Shown one piece after another: positions 43,717-52,736 of a stretch of 64,000 bases of DNA. A model generated the notes under the pieces. It made no database searches. It saw only the letters and a list, made by a program, of their open reading frames with translations, and was not told where the DNA came from. Every line of letters starts with the position of its first letter. Position 1 is the first letter of the stretch. The stretch covers positions 1 to 64,000 of the forward strand of contig NZ_CP084876.1 of the NCBI RefSeq assembly GCF_020525925.1, in the 5' to 3' direction. This stretch comes from Klebsiella quasipneumoniae subsp. quasipneumoniae. Lineage in GTDB: Bacteria; Pseudomonadota; Gammaproteobacteria; Enterobacterales; Enterobacteriaceae. The position numbers were made by a program, and so were the translations under genes.

Positions 43717-44040
43717 CTACAGTAGGATTTTCAGGCCGTGTTTTTGTACGACGCTAAGCAATTTTAATGACGTTCCGCTCGGTCGTTTAGCGCCAGTCTC
43801 CCATTTTTGCACGGTAGACACACTGGTATTCAGATAACGAGCGAACACGGGTTGGCTAACATTGAGTTGTTCACGTAGCGCTTTAATTTCAATGGGTTGA
43901 AGTGCGGCTACGCTACCGAGACATGATTCATCAAAATGGCGCATTGTTTCCTGTGGGATTGCGCCAACGCTGAATAGCCCCGACGCAGCGCTATGGATCG
44001 CTTCGAAAGCCGGGCTTTTGTATTTATTTTTTGCTGTCAT
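43717..44040 (-). CDS. HTH antitoxin of a RelE/HigB-type TA system
   Basis: A 107-residue protein with a C-terminal XRE-type helix-turn-helix (LREQLNVSQPVFARYLNTSV, then STVQKWETGAKRPSG), the HigA-like arrangement. It presumably binds the toxin through its N-terminal part and represses the pair. Its start overlaps the toxin stop by 17 bp, and the toxin gene comes first, as in higBA-like modules. The locus is visibly AT-richer than its surroundings, suggesting acquisition. Confidence 0.85.
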   Translation of the reverse strand: MTAKNKYKSPAFEAIHSAASGLFSVGAIPQETMRHFDESCLGSVAALQPIEIKALREQLNVSQPVFARYLNTSVSTVQKWETGAKRPSGTSLKLLSVVQKHGLKILL

Positions 44041-44383
44041 CGCAAATCTCCACCAATTCTTTACTTTTAACTAAGGCCGTCGTTTTCTCTTCAGAGAGAT
44101 TGGCATAGTGTTTTGCTAACTCACGAAACCCCATTAATTCGCGATGGTTGATATTGGCCATATCCTGTTTGGCATATAGAAAGGTATAAAACCAATACCC
44201 TGCGCTTTTGGTAAGGATGATTGCGCGATCGCGATTCTTGTTGAGTCGCTTTTTATAAACCCCTCCTCCTAAATCAACCACTTTGCCCTGAAGCGCAGAT
44301 TGAATTGCCTGATAGAGCTCGTCGTCGGTAATGCCATGAGAGCTAGCCTCTCTGGCGAACCATTTGGTTTTAAAGATGCGCAT
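44024..44383 (-). CDS. RelE/ParE-superfamily toxin
   Basis: A 119-residue putative mRNA interferase. ATG 44383 (MRIFKTKWFAREASSHGIT) is preferred, with AGGA 8 nt upstream; in-frame starts upstream lack a ribosome site. The core segment GGGVYKKRLNKNRDRAIIL and then GYWFYTFLYAKQDMANI is typical of the RelE-like family often annotated beside HTH antitoxins. Toxin-first order with a 17-bp overlap suggests coupled translation. Target and activity are not established here. Confidence 0.82.
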   Translation of the reverse strand: MRIFKTKWFAREASSHGITDDELYQAIQSALQGKVVDLGGGVYKKRLNKNRDRAIILTKSAGYWFYTFLYAKQDMANINHRELMGFRELAKHYANLSEEKTTALVKSKELVEICDDSKK

Positions 44384-44408
44384 TGCTGACATCCTGTCGT
44401 TAAAAGTA

Positions 44409-44423
44409 TAGCACATAGTGCTA
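44409..44423. promoter_or_regulatory. Palindromic operator upstream of the TA pair
   Basis: TAGCACATAGTGCTA is a perfect 6-bp inverted repeat around ATA, 26 bp before the toxin ATG. It is well placed for autorepression by the HTH antitoxin. Confidence 0.65.
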
Positions 44424-44594
44424 CATTAAATTCTCCTGAGATTTGTTAAAGCGATAGCAAGCATCGTTTTTTTAAACATGCGAGCAGCTACGCATCCTCT
44501 TATGAAAAGCGAGAAGAGTTGCGAAAACGTTAAATGCGTCACAAACAAAATGTTACACTGCGCAGCTTTCCGCCACTTTCTTCGCAGGTCACTC

Positions 44595-45788
44595 ATGAGT
44601 CATTCAAATGAAGCCAAAACCCACGCACGCGAGCTCGCGCGACCAAACTGGTCGGCAGTTTTCGCGGTTGCTTTCTGCGTCGCCTGCCTGATTACCGTCG
44701 AATTTCTACCGGTCAGTCTGCTGACGCCGATGGCGCTGGATTTAGGCATCTCCGAAGGGATGGCCGGGCAGTCGGTGACGACGACGGCATTCGTCGCGAT
44801 GTTTTCCAGCCTGTTTATCACCTCCGTCATTGGCAAAACCGATCGCCGCTACGTGGTGATCCTCTTTTCGCTGCTGCTGACCCTTTCCTGCCTGTTGGTG
44901 TCCTTTGCCGATAGCTTCACCCTACTGCTGCTGGGACGCGCCTGTCTGGGGCTGGCGCTCGGCGGTTTCTGGGCGATGTCAGCCTCGCTGACCATGCGTC
45001 TGGTGCCGATGCGCGTGGTGCCGAAAGCGCTGTCGATTATCTTCGGCGCGGTATCCATCGCGCTGGTGATCGCCGCCCCGTTGGGCAGTTTTCTTGGCGG
45101 GCTTATCGGCTGGCGCAACGTGTTTAACGGCGCGGCGGTGATGGGCGTGCTGTGTACGATCTGGGTGCTGAAAGCGCTGCCGTCGCTGCCGGGTGAATCG
45201 GCAGCTCAGCAGCAAAAAATGTTTGGCCTGCTGAAGCGGCCGGGGGTGATGGCCGGCATGTGCGCCATTTTCATGGCTTTTGCCGGACAGTTCGCCTTCT
45301 TTACCTATATTCGCCCGGTGTACATGACCCTCGCCGGGTTTGATGTCGATGGCCTGACGCTGGTGCTGCTGAGCTTTGGTATCGCCAGCTTCATCGGCAC
45401 GTCGCTCTCCTCGGTGCTGCTCAAGCGCTCGGTGAAAGCGGCGCTGGCGATTGCGCCGCTGGTGCTGACCGCCTGCGCGGCGGCGCTGGTGCTGTGGGGG
45501 GAAAGCAAAATCGTCGCCTCGACGGTGGCGATCATCTGGGGCTTCGCGTTCGCGCTCATCCCGGTGGGATGGTCAACGTGGATCACCCGTTCCCTCTCCG
45601 ATCAGGCGGAAAAAGCCGGGTCGATTCAGGTGGCGGTGATCCAGCTGGCCAACACCTGCGGGGCCGCGGTCGGCGGTATTGCGCTTGACCATTTAGGCCT
45701 GCTGTCGCCGCTGGTGTTGTCAGGGGTATTGATGCTGTTTACCGGCCTGCTGGTGGCGGCCAAAGTGAAGGTGAATTCACCCGCTTAA
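44595..45788 (+). CDS. nepI: Purine ribonucleoside efflux pump NepI
   Basis: MFS exporter of 397 residues that expels inosine, guanosine and analogues in E. coli. Start at ATG 44595 ([20 protein letters not shown]), with AGGT upstream. Conserved stretches include [17 protein letters not shown] and [16 protein letters not shown]. Its stop shares the palindrome TTAA with the convergent phnX stop. It marks the right end of the backbone gene order; what follows is accessory. Confidence 0.93.
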   Translation: MSHSNEAKTHARELARPNWSAVFAVAFCVACLITVEFLPVSLLTPMALDLGISEGMAGQSVTTTAFVAMFSSLFITSVIGKTDRRYVVILFSLLLTLSCLLVSFADSFTLLLLGRACLGLALGGFWAMSASLTMRLVPMRVVPKALSIIFGAVSIALVIAAPLGSFLGGLIGWRNVFNGAAVMGVLCTIWVLKALPSLPGESAAQQQKMFGLLKRPGVMAGMCAIFMAFAGQFAFFTYIRPVYMTLAGFDVDGLTLVLLSFGIASFIGTSLSSVLLKRSVKAALAIAPLVLTACAAALVLWGESKIVASTVAIIWGFAFALIPVGWSTWITRSLSDQAEKAGSIQVAVIQLANTCGAAVGGIALDHLGLLSPLVLSGVLMLFTGLLVAAKVKVNSPA

Positions 45789-46594
45789 GGCCGCTCGCCT
45801 TTTGCCAGCCGGGCGTTGATATCCGCAATCACCCCCGGCAGGTCCGCCAGGGTATCAACCACATAATGCGCCCCGGCGGCATACAGCTTGCCTGCCGCCC
45901 GCTCGCGACGGGTGGCGATTTCCTCTTTCGACATCGCCTGATACGCCTCCCAGGTGGCGCCAAATTCATTTCCCGACACCGCCAGGCCGACGCTCCACAT
46001 CCCGGCATGTAACCCTTCGCTGATGCCCGGCGCGGCATCATCGACCTTCACGCAGTGGGCCACATCGTCTATGCCCAGGGCAATCACGTTCTGCAGCGCC
46101 ATCCACGGCCCGGGACGCCCGCCGGCGGCAAGGTCATCGGTGGCGACCCAGTGGTCCGGGGCATAGCCCTGGGCGGCGGCGGCTGGAACCAGTTTTTCCA
46201 TCACCGGGCGCGGATAGCCCGAGCAGGAGCCGATCTTCAGTCCGTCGGCGCGCAGCGCGGCGAGGGTGTCGACCACGCCGGCGATCGGAGCGGAAAAATC
46301 GACAACCTTAGCGATTTGCAGCGGCATAAACGCGGCGTAGATCGCATCGATATCAGCGGCCGTCATCGCCCGACCAAATTTCGCCTGCCAGCGGCTGTCG
46401 ACCGACGGCAGTTTGCCCAGCGCCTCAATGTGCTGCCATTTGCCAAGCCCCATCGGCACGCGGGCCTCTTCAAGGGTGATCTCAATATCGAAGGCCTGGC
46501 GGAAGGCCTCGACGAAAATTTGCGTCGGCGCGAAGGAGCCGAAGTCCACGGTGGTGCCGGCCCAGTCGAGAATGAGAGCGGTGATACGGTTCAT
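45785..46594 (-). CDS. phnX: Phosphonoacetaldehyde hydrolase (phosphonatase)
   Basis: HAD-superfamily enzyme of 269 residues that cleaves the C-P bond of phosphonoacetaldehyde to acetaldehyde and phosphate. The nucleophile is D10 in LILDWAGTT. The Schiff-base lysine is K52 in MGLGKWQHI. It lies 9 bp after phnW on the same strand and completes the two-step aminoethylphosphonate pathway. AGGAA lies 6 nt before the ATG. Confidence 0.95.
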   Translation of the reverse strand: MNRITALILDWAGTTVDFGSFAPTQIFVEAFRQAFDIEITLEEARVPMGLGKWQHIEALGKLPSVDSRWQAKFGRAMTAADIDAIYAAFMPLQIAKVVDFSAPIAGVVDTLAALRADGLKIGSCSGYPRPVMEKLVPAAAAQGYAPDHWVATDDLAAGGRPGPWMALQNVIALGIDDVAHCVKVDDAAPGISEGLHAGMWSVGLAVSGNEFGATWEAYQAMSKEEIATRRERAAGKLYAAGAHYVVDTLADLPGVIADINARLAKGERP

Positions 46595-46603
46595 GGCGGT
46601 TCC

Positions 46604-47707
46604 TTATTGTTTCCAGTACATGGCGTTGTCGATGGCCGCCAGCAGGGCGGTGATGTCGGCGTCGTAGACTTCGCCGATGTTGCCGATGCGGAAGCAATCG
46701 CTTTGCGACACTTTGCCGGGATAGATCACGAAGCCCTGATCTTTCAGCTTCTGGTAGAAGGTGTGAAAGCGATACTGCGGCGCATCCGGTGAATAAAAGG
46801 CGGTAATGATCGGCGAGTGCAGGCTGTCGTCGAGCAGCGGCCGGAAGCCGAGCGCGCGCATTCCGGCTACCAGTCGGCGCTGATTGCGGGTATAGCGCTG
46901 ATGGCGGGCGCTGACGCCGCCCTCCTGGGCCAGCTCTTTCAGCGCCTGGGCGAAGGCCAGCACGGTATGGGTCGGCGAGGTGAAGCGCCACTTGCCGTGG
47001 TTATCCTCCATACAGCGCCACTGGGCGTAAAGATCCAGCGACAGCGAGCGCGAGCGGCCTTTGCAGGCGGCCAGCTCCGATTCGCGGGCGATGACGAAGG
47101 CGAAGCCCGGCACGCCCTGAATGCACTTGTTGGCAGAGCTTATCAGGTAGTCAATATTCAGCGCGGCGATATCCAGCGGAATGCCGCCGAAGCTGCTCAT
47201 CGCATCGACGATATAGCGTTTGCCATACTCTTTCGCCAGCGCGGCCACCTCTTCAATCGGGTTGAGCATGCCGGTGGTGGTTTCGCTATGCACCATCGCG
47301 ATATGGGTGATCGCCGGGTCATCCCGCAGGATCCGCGCGATCGCCGCGGCGTCCGGGCGGGCGACTTCGCCGCAGTCGTAAGGATGAAAGGCGATACCCA
47401 TCCGCTGCGCCATCTCAATCATGCGCGCGCCATAGGCGCCATTGCTGACGATCAGCACTTTGCCCTGTTCGCCGATGACGCTGCCGAGCACCGCTTCGAC
47501 CGCGTAGCTGCCGCTGCCCTGCAGCAGCACCGCCGTATACCCGGCGGCCGGGGTGGCCAGCTGTACCAGCTGCTGACGAATGGTCTGTACCACGCCGAGA
47601 TTGTAATCATCATCCCAGGTGCAGCTATCGAATAACATCGCCTCTTTCACCGTGCGGGAGGTGGTTAGCGGGCCGGGGGTCAGCAGCAGGTAGTTCCGAG
47701 AAGTCAT
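46604..47707 (-). CDS. phnW: 2-aminoethylphosphonate:pyruvate transaminase
   Basis: PLP-dependent class-V aminotransferase of 367 residues (start ATG 47707, [20 protein letters not shown]; a longer frame upstream would run through the operator). It converts AEP and pyruvate to phosphonoacetaldehyde and alanine. The PLP lysine is K194 (SSANKCIQG) and D168 lies in VDAMSSFGG. It is divergent from phnR and preceded by a TGGTCTATACCA palindrome shared with the phnS promoter region. Confidence 0.95.
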   Translation of the reverse strand: MTSRNYLLLTPGPLTTSRTVKEAMLFDSCTWDDDYNLGVVQTIRQQLVQLATPAAGYTAVLLQGSGSYAVEAVLGSVIGEQGKVLIVSNGAYGARMIEMAQRMGIAFHPYDCGEVARPDAAAIARILRDDPAITHIAMVHSETTTGMLNPIEEVAALAKEYGKRYIVDAMSSFGGIPLDIAALNIDYLISSANKCIQGVPGFAFVIARESELAACKGRSRSLSLDLYAQWRCMEDNHGKWRFTSPTHTVLAFAQALKELAQEGGVSARHQRYTRNQRRLVAGMRALGFRPLLDDSLHSPIITAFYSPDAPQYRFHTFYQKLKDQGFVIYPGKVSQSDCFRIGNIGEVYDADITALLAAIDNAMYWKQ

Positions 47708-47720
47708 TTGTCTCACCATT

Positions 47721-47739
47721 TGGTCTATACCAGATTGGT
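47721..47739. promoter_or_regulatory. Probable PhnR operator before phnW
   Basis: TGGTCTATACCA (47721-47732) is followed by a further TGGT at 47736-47739, giving overlapping TGGT/ACCA half-sites. The core TGGTCTAYACCAGA recurs before phnS (48702-48717). PhnR belongs to the GntR/UTRA class, which binds such palindromes. Which of the two sites controls phnR itself is not clear. Confidence 0.6.
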
Positions 47740-47848
47740 ATTTATCATGGAGACAAAGCCGGGGCAGGGTCAAAGGAAATGTGGCGCTGCAACAAAAAAT
47801 TCATCTGGCTATGTATAATGAGCGCACCAAAAGTGGCTGCGAGTAAAC

Positions 47849-48568
47849 ATGAAATCACCCTCTGGCGAGATGCCGCAATACCTGATGATTAAGGCGCAGC
47901 TGCAGGCGCGTATTCAAAACGGCGCCCTCAAAAGCGGCGATAAATTGCCTTCCGAGCGCGAGCTGTGCGCGTTGTTCAACACGACCCGTATCACCGTGCG
48001 CGAGAGCCTGGCGCAGCTGGAGGCCAGCGGCGTGATCTACCGCGCCGACCGCCGCGGCTGGTTTGTGACGCCGGAGCGGCTGTGGCTGGATCCGACGCAG
48101 AACACCAACTTCCACAAGCTGTGTCTCGAGCAGGGACGTGAGCCGAAAACGGTGCTGCTTGATGGCCGGTTATCCGCCGTGCCGCTGGATGTGATGGCGC
48201 CGCTGGCGCTGCAGCCCTTCGATCAGGTCTACCTGCTGACCCGCCTGCGCTATGCCGACGGGCGTCCGGTGTGCTATTGCGAAAACCACTGCCTGCCGGC
48301 CCGGGTGCCGGAGCTGCTGCGCCACGATCTCAACGGCAGTCTGACCGAGATTTATCAGAGCCAGTACGACCTGATCTATACCAGTATGCATTTGTCGTTT
48401 TATCCCACCTCCATGCCGCCGCAGGCCGCAGCGGCGTTGGGGGTGATGGAGGGGCGCCCGGCGCTGCTGTTGCGCAGGCTGAATTACGATCAGCACGGGC
48501 GTATTCTTGATTACGATATCGAATACTGGCGGCATGACAGCCTACGGATCGAAGTCGATACCCATTGA
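47849..48568 (+). CDS. phnR: GntR/UTRA regulator of AEP utilisation PhnR
   Basis: A 239-residue HutC-type regulator. The winged helix (about 8-75) contains [19 protein letters not shown] and the UTRA domain ends with [14 protein letters not shown]. The counterpart in Salmonella phnRSTUV has the same length. It is divergent from phnWX and upstream of the phnSTUV transporter genes, with 176 bp before phnS containing an operator-like palindrome. Confidence 0.92.
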   Translation: MKSPSGEMPQYLMIKAQLQARIQNGALKSGDKLPSERELCALFNTTRITVRESLAQLEASGVIYRADRRGWFVTPERLWLDPTQNTNFHKLCLEQGREPKTVLLDGRLSAVPLDVMAPLALQPFDQVYLLTRLRYADGRPVCYCENHCLPARVPELLRHDLNGSLTEIYQSQYDLIYTSMHLSFYPTSMPPQAAAALGVMEGRPALLLRRLNYDQHGRILDYDIEYWRHDSLRIEVDTH

Positions 48569-48701
48569 TTTTATTGCATTAACCCTTCCCGTGTCCCCGG
48601 TGGCGTCAGCGTTAACCGGGGCTATGCCTCCCCTCGTTTTAACTCTTTCGACACACTTCTTTCATCGTTTTGTCATAAACCCCCGGTAGCGTGAAGGCAA
48701 A

Positions 48702-48717
48702 TCTGGTCTACACCAGA
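48702..48717. promoter_or_regulatory. Probable PhnR operator before phnS
   Basis: TCTGGTCTACACCAGA has perfect 6-bp arms (TCTGGT/ACCAGA) around CTAC, 27 bp before the phnS ATG. Its core matches the site before phnW. Confidence 0.65.
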
Positions 48718-48744
48718 ATAACTAACTGCGATGAGGCTAACACG

Positions 48745-49758
48745 ATGAAACTCTCCCGACTTGCTCTGCTGTCCCTGTTCGCGCTGACCAGCTCCCCGGT
48801 TTGGGCGGACGGCGTCGTCACGGTTTACTCCGCCGACGGCCTGCATGACGGCGATAACAGCTGGTATCAGAGCCAGTTCGACGCCTTCACCAAAGCGACG
48901 GGCATCAAAGTGCAGTATGTGGAAGGCGGCTCCGGCGCGATTGTCGAGCGTCTGGCGAAGGAGCGCACCAATCCGCAGGCCGACGTACTGGTGACGGTGC
49001 CGCCGTTTATCCAGCGCGCCGCGAAAGAGCAGCTGCTGGCCACCTTTACTCCACAGGGCAGCGCGCAGATCCCTGGCGCCAACGACCGCTATTCGCCGCT
49101 GGTGAACAACTATCTGACCTTCATCTATAACGGTCAGTTGCTGAAAACCGCGCCGGCCAGCTGGCAGGATCTGCTGGATAGCCGCTTTAAGAATAAGCTC
49201 CAGTACTCCACGCCGGGCCAGGCGGGGGACGGCACCGCGGTGATGCTGCAGGCCTTCCACAGCCTTGGCGGCAAAGACGCTGGCTTTGCCTATCTTGGCA
49301 AGCTTCAGGCCAATAACGTCGGCCCATCGGCCTCCACCGGCAAGCTGACGGCGCTGGTCAACAAAGGCGAGCTGTACGTCGCCAACGGCGATCTGCAGAT
49401 GAACCTGTCGCAGATGGCGCGTAACCCGAACGTTAAAATTTTCTGGCCGGCGGATGATAACGGCGAGCGCAGCGCGCTGGCGCTGCCCTACACCATCGGG
49501 CTGGTGCAGAACGGGCCGAACAGCGAAAACGGCAAAAAGCTGATTAATTTCCTGCTGGATAAACCGGCGCAATCCAGCGTCAGCGCGCGCTCCTGGGGCT
49601 TACCGGTACGCAACGACGTGGCGCCGGATGACGCTAACTTTAAGGCGGCGCAGGCGGCGCTCGACGGCGTGAAGCGCTGGGAACCCAACTGGGACGACGT
49701 TGCGCTTTCTCTCTCGGCGGATATCGCCCGCTGGCATAAAGTGACCGATAGCGAGTAA
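48745..49758 (+). CDS. phnS: AEP ABC transporter, periplasmic binding protein
   Basis: A 337-residue secreted solute-binding protein. Start at ATG 48745 ([21 protein letters not shown], signal peptide cleaved after VWA), with GAGG upstream. The mature domain is a type-2 periplasmic fold ([13 protein letters not shown]). It delivers 2-aminoethylphosphonate to PhnUV. It is the first transporter gene and lies 5 bp before phnT. Confidence 0.92.
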   Translation: MKLSRLALLSLFALTSSPVWADGVVTVYSADGLHDGDNSWYQSQFDAFTKATGIKVQYVEGGSGAIVERLAKERTNPQADVLVTVPPFIQRAAKEQLLATFTPQGSAQIPGANDRYSPLVNNYLTFIYNGQLLKTAPASWQDLLDSRFKNKLQYSTPGQAGDGTAVMLQAFHSLGGKDAGFAYLGKLQANNVGPSASTGKLTALVNKGELYVANGDLQMNLSQMARNPNVKIFWPADDNGERSALALPYTIGLVQNGPNSENGKKLINFLLDKPAQSSVSARSWGLPVRNDVAPDDANFKAAQAALDGVKRWEPNWDDVALSLSADIARWHKVTDSE

Positions 49759-49763
49759 GCCTG

Positions 49764-50876
49764 ATGTTAATGAAAACGACCGTCACGCCTTCCCCGTCGC
49801 TGGCGGGGACTTCCGGGATCACCCTGGGCTCGCTGCGCGTTTCCTACCACGGCAACGTGGTCTTAAAACCGCTGTCATTGACCATTGAACCCGGTGAGGT
49901 GCTGGCGCTGATTGGCCCTTCCGGTTCCGGGAAAACCACCGTGCTGCGGGCGATTGCCGGATTTGTGCAACCGGCTGGCGGGCGGATCCTGATCGGCGAC
50001 ACGGACGTCACCCACCTGCCGCCTTACCAGCGCGGGCTGGCGATGGTGGTGCAGAACTACGCGCTGTTTCCCCATATGAAGGTGGAAGACAATGTCGCCT
50101 TCGGCCTGCGGGCGCAAAAGCAGCCCAGGGCGCTGATCGCCGGGCGGGTGACTGAAGCCTTAAAAATCGTTGGTATGGCGGACTACGCCACCCGCTATCC
50201 GCATCAGCTTTCCGGCGGCCAGCAGCAGCGCGTCGCGATAGCCCGCGCCATTGCCGTGCGTCCTCGGGTGTTGTTGCTTGATGAACCGCTGTCGGCGCTG
50301 GATGCGCAAATTCGTCATAACATGGTGGAAGAGATTGCCCGTCTGCACCGCGAACTGCCGGAGCTGACCATCCTCTACGTCACCCACGATCAGACCGAAG
50401 CGCTCACTCTGGCGGATAAAATCGGCATTATGAAAGACGGGTCGCTGATCGCCCATGGCGAAACGCACGAGCTGTACCACTATCCGCCGAACCGCTTTAG
50501 CGCCGAATTCCTCGGCCGCGCCAATATCCTGCAGGCGACGGCGCTGACCGATAGTCTTCAGCCGGGTCTGGTTAACGTGAGCTGCGGCGGCGGCCTGGTT
50601 AACGCCTTCAGCCGGGGTGGGCTGCATGGCAACAACAAGCTGTTATGCATTCGCCCGCAGCATATGAGCCTGGCGCCGCGATCGGCAACCAGTAATCGCC
50701 TCAACGCCACCCTGACTTCGGTACACTGGCAGGGCGATCTGACGCATCTGCTGTGCGACGTCGCGGGCGAAGCGGTGCGGATCGTCATGACTCACGTCAA
50801 CCCCCTGCCGCGCGCGGGCGACAAGCTGGCGCTCTACTTCGAACCTGGCGATGCGGTTCTGATCGAGGAGCAATGA
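49764..50876 (+). CDS. phnT: AEP ABC transporter, ATP-binding protein
   Basis: ABC ATPase of 370 residues. Walker A GPSGSGKTT, signature LSGGQQQRVAIARA, Walker B VLLLDEPLSALD and the switch His in YVTHDQTEA are present. A C-terminal TOBE-like regulatory domain follows. It powers import through PhnUV. It overlaps phnU by one base. Confidence 0.93.
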   Translation: MLMKTTVTPSPSLAGTSGITLGSLRVSYHGNVVLKPLSLTIEPGEVLALIGPSGSGKTTVLRAIAGFVQPAGGRILIGDTDVTHLPPYQRGLAMVVQNYALFPHMKVEDNVAFGLRAQKQPRALIAGRVTEALKIVGMADYATRYPHQLSGGQQQRVAIARAIAVRPRVLLLDEPLSALDAQIRHNMVEEIARLHRELPELTILYVTHDQTEALTLADKIGIMKDGSLIAHGETHELYHYPPNRFSAEFLGRANILQATALTDSLQPGLVNVSCGGGLVNAFSRGGLHGNNKLLCIRPQHMSLAPRSATSNRLNATLTSVHWQGDLTHLLCDVAGEAVRIVMTHVNPLPRAGDKLALYFEPGDAVLIEEQ

Positions 50877-51736
50877 TGGCGCAAACCTTAATCCTTACGC
50901 GCCCGGCGCGAAACCTGCGCCCTTACCTGTGGCTGGCGTTGCCGCTATTGGTGCTGGCGACGCTGTTTTTCTATCCGCTGTTGCTGATCGCCGAACAGGC
51001 GCTGCGCGACGCCAGCGGCAAACTGAGCCTCGAAACCTTCTGGCAGGTGATTGACTCAAAACGCTTTATTGGCGCGCTGCTCAATACCTTACAGATTGCG
51101 GTGTTCGCTACCCTTGGCTGCCTGGTGCTCGGCAGCGTTTTGGCGCTGATTCTGGTTTTTATTCCGTTCCCCGGCAGCCAGCTGATTTGCCGGGTGATCG
51201 ATACTTTTATTGCGCTGCCGACCTTCCTTATCACTCTCGCGTTCACCTTTATTTACGGATCGGCGGGGCTGCTCAACGGCGCCCTGATGGCGCTGTTCGC
51301 CTTTGAACTGCCGCCGGTGGACTTCCTTTATTCGATTAACGGCGTGATCCTGGCGGAGATCACCGTCTTTACGCCGCTGGTGATGCGCCCGTTGATGGCC
51401 GGACTGCGGCAGATCGATAAGAGTCAGCTGGAAGCGGCGAGTATTCTTGGCGCTCACCCGCTGCGGGTGATGACCCAGGTTATCTTCCCGGCGGCGCTGC
51501 CGGCGCTGATGGCGGGGGGCAGCCTGTGCCTGCTGTTGACCACTAACGAGTTCGGTATCGTGCTGTTTATCGGCGCCAAAGGGGTCAATACCCTGCCGAT
51601 GATGGTCTACAGCAAGGCGATTCTGGAGTCGGATTACAGCGTGGCCTGCATGATCGCGCTGATGAATATTCTGCTGTCGCTGGGGCTGTTTATGCTCTAT
51701 CGGCTGGCGGCGGCGCGCACTGGCGTAAGGAGTTAA
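50876..51736 (+). CDS. phnU: AEP ABC transporter permease PhnU
   Basis: Integral membrane permease of 286 residues with about six helices. Start chosen at the second of two adjacent ATGs (50876, MAQTLILTRPARN), with GAGGAG at the right distance. The EAA coupling loop reads LEAASILGAHPLRVMTQVIF. It pairs with PhnV. Confidence 0.92.
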   Translation: MAQTLILTRPARNLRPYLWLALPLLVLATLFFYPLLLIAEQALRDASGKLSLETFWQVIDSKRFIGALLNTLQIAVFATLGCLVLGSVLALILVFIPFPGSQLICRVIDTFIALPTFLITLAFTFIYGSAGLLNGALMALFAFELPPVDFLYSINGVILAEITVFTPLVMRPLMAGLRQIDKSQLEAASILGAHPLRVMTQVIFPAALPALMAGGSLCLLLTTNEFGIVLFIGAKGVNTLPMMVYSKAILESDYSVACMIALMNILLSLGLFMLYRLAAARTGVRS

Positions 51737-51738
51737 CG

Positions 51739-52536
51739 ATGTTGATTTGGTCGCGTAAAGGCCGCGCGGCGGCGGGCGCGCTGGCGGTGACGCTCTTTGC
51801 CGGCATCTTCCTGCTGCCGCTGGCGGTGATTTTGCTCTCCAGCCTGAGCCAGCAGTGGAACGGCCTGCTGCCCACCGGCTTTACCTTTGCCCACTTTGTT
51901 AACGCTTTTCGCGGCGCGGCGTGGGATTCGCTGTTTTCCAGCCTGATGGTGGGCTTCTGCGCCAGCCTGCTGGCGCTGCTGTGCGGGATGTGGGCGGCGC
52001 TGGCGCTGCGCCAGACGGGCGCGAAGCTGCAGAAATATCTTGGGGTGATGTTTTATCTGCCCAGCGCCATCCCCTCGGTTTCCGTGGGACTGGGCATTCT
52101 GGTGGCCTTCAGCCAGGGGCCGCTGCAGATGAATGGCACCTTCTTTATCGTCCTGGCGGCGCATTTCGTGCTGATCTCGGCCTTTACCTTCAGCAACGTG
52201 ACCACCGGGCTGGCGCGAATTTCCGCTGATATTGAAAACGTCGCCTCCAGCCTGGGCGCTTCCCCGTGGTACCGCCTGCGCCATGTGACGCTGCCGCTGA
52301 TGACGCCATGGATGATCTCGGCGCTGGCGCTGAGTTTATCGCTGTCGATGGGGGAGTTGGGAGCGACGGTGATGATCTATCCGCCGGGCTGGACCACCCT
52401 GCCGGTGACCATTTTCAGCCTGACCGATCGCGGTAATATCGCCGATGGCTCGGCGCTGACCATCGTGCTGGTGGGCGTCACGCTGCTGTTGATGATGAAG
52501 CTGGAGCGCATCGCCCGTCGTTTGTGTCAGAGATAA
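51739..52536 (+). CDS. phnV: AEP ABC transporter permease PhnV
   Basis: Second permease subunit, 265 residues, starting 2 bp after phnU. About six membrane segments; the EAA-like loop is IENVASSLGASPWYRLRHVT. It is the last gene of phnRSTUV and is followed by REP sequences. Confidence 0.92.
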   Translation: MLIWSRKGRAAAGALAVTLFAGIFLLPLAVILLSSLSQQWNGLLPTGFTFAHFVNAFRGAAWDSLFSSLMVGFCASLLALLCGMWAALALRQTGAKLQKYLGVMFYLPSAIPSVSVGLGILVAFSQGPLQMNGTFFIVLAAHFVLISAFTFSNVTTGLARISADIENVASSLGASPWYRLRHVTLPLMTPWMISALALSLSLSMGELGATVMIYPPGWTTLPVTIFSLTDRGNIADGSALTIVLVGVTLLLMMKLERIARRLCQR

Positions 52537-52559
52537 AGAGTGGATGTCGTCATGCGGGG

Positions 52560-52712
52560 CTGGCGCCTGACCGCCCGGCGGCGCTGCGCTTGCCGGGCCT
52601 ACAGGGGGAGCCCGCAGGAAGGAACGTAGGCCGGATAAGGCATGTATGCCGCCATCCGGCATAAATGGAGCGCACCAGTCGTAGCCCGGCTAAGCGTAGC
52701 GCCAGCCGGGAA
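52560..52712. repeat. REP cluster (BIME) after phnV
   Basis: Three REP palindromes at about 52572-52602, 52627-52661 (TAGGCCGGATAAGG...CCATCCGGC) and 52681-52710 (TAGCCCGGCTAAGCG...GCCAGCCGGG), separating the convergent phnV and porin genes. Confidence 0.88.
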
Positions 52713-52736
52713 CGCTCCTTCGACAACGCTATCGCA

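Noticed and set aside
32041..52712. Repeated palindromes that might suggest a CRISPR array
   Set aside because: They are REP/BIME elements in intergenic gaps, without regular spacers or cas genes.
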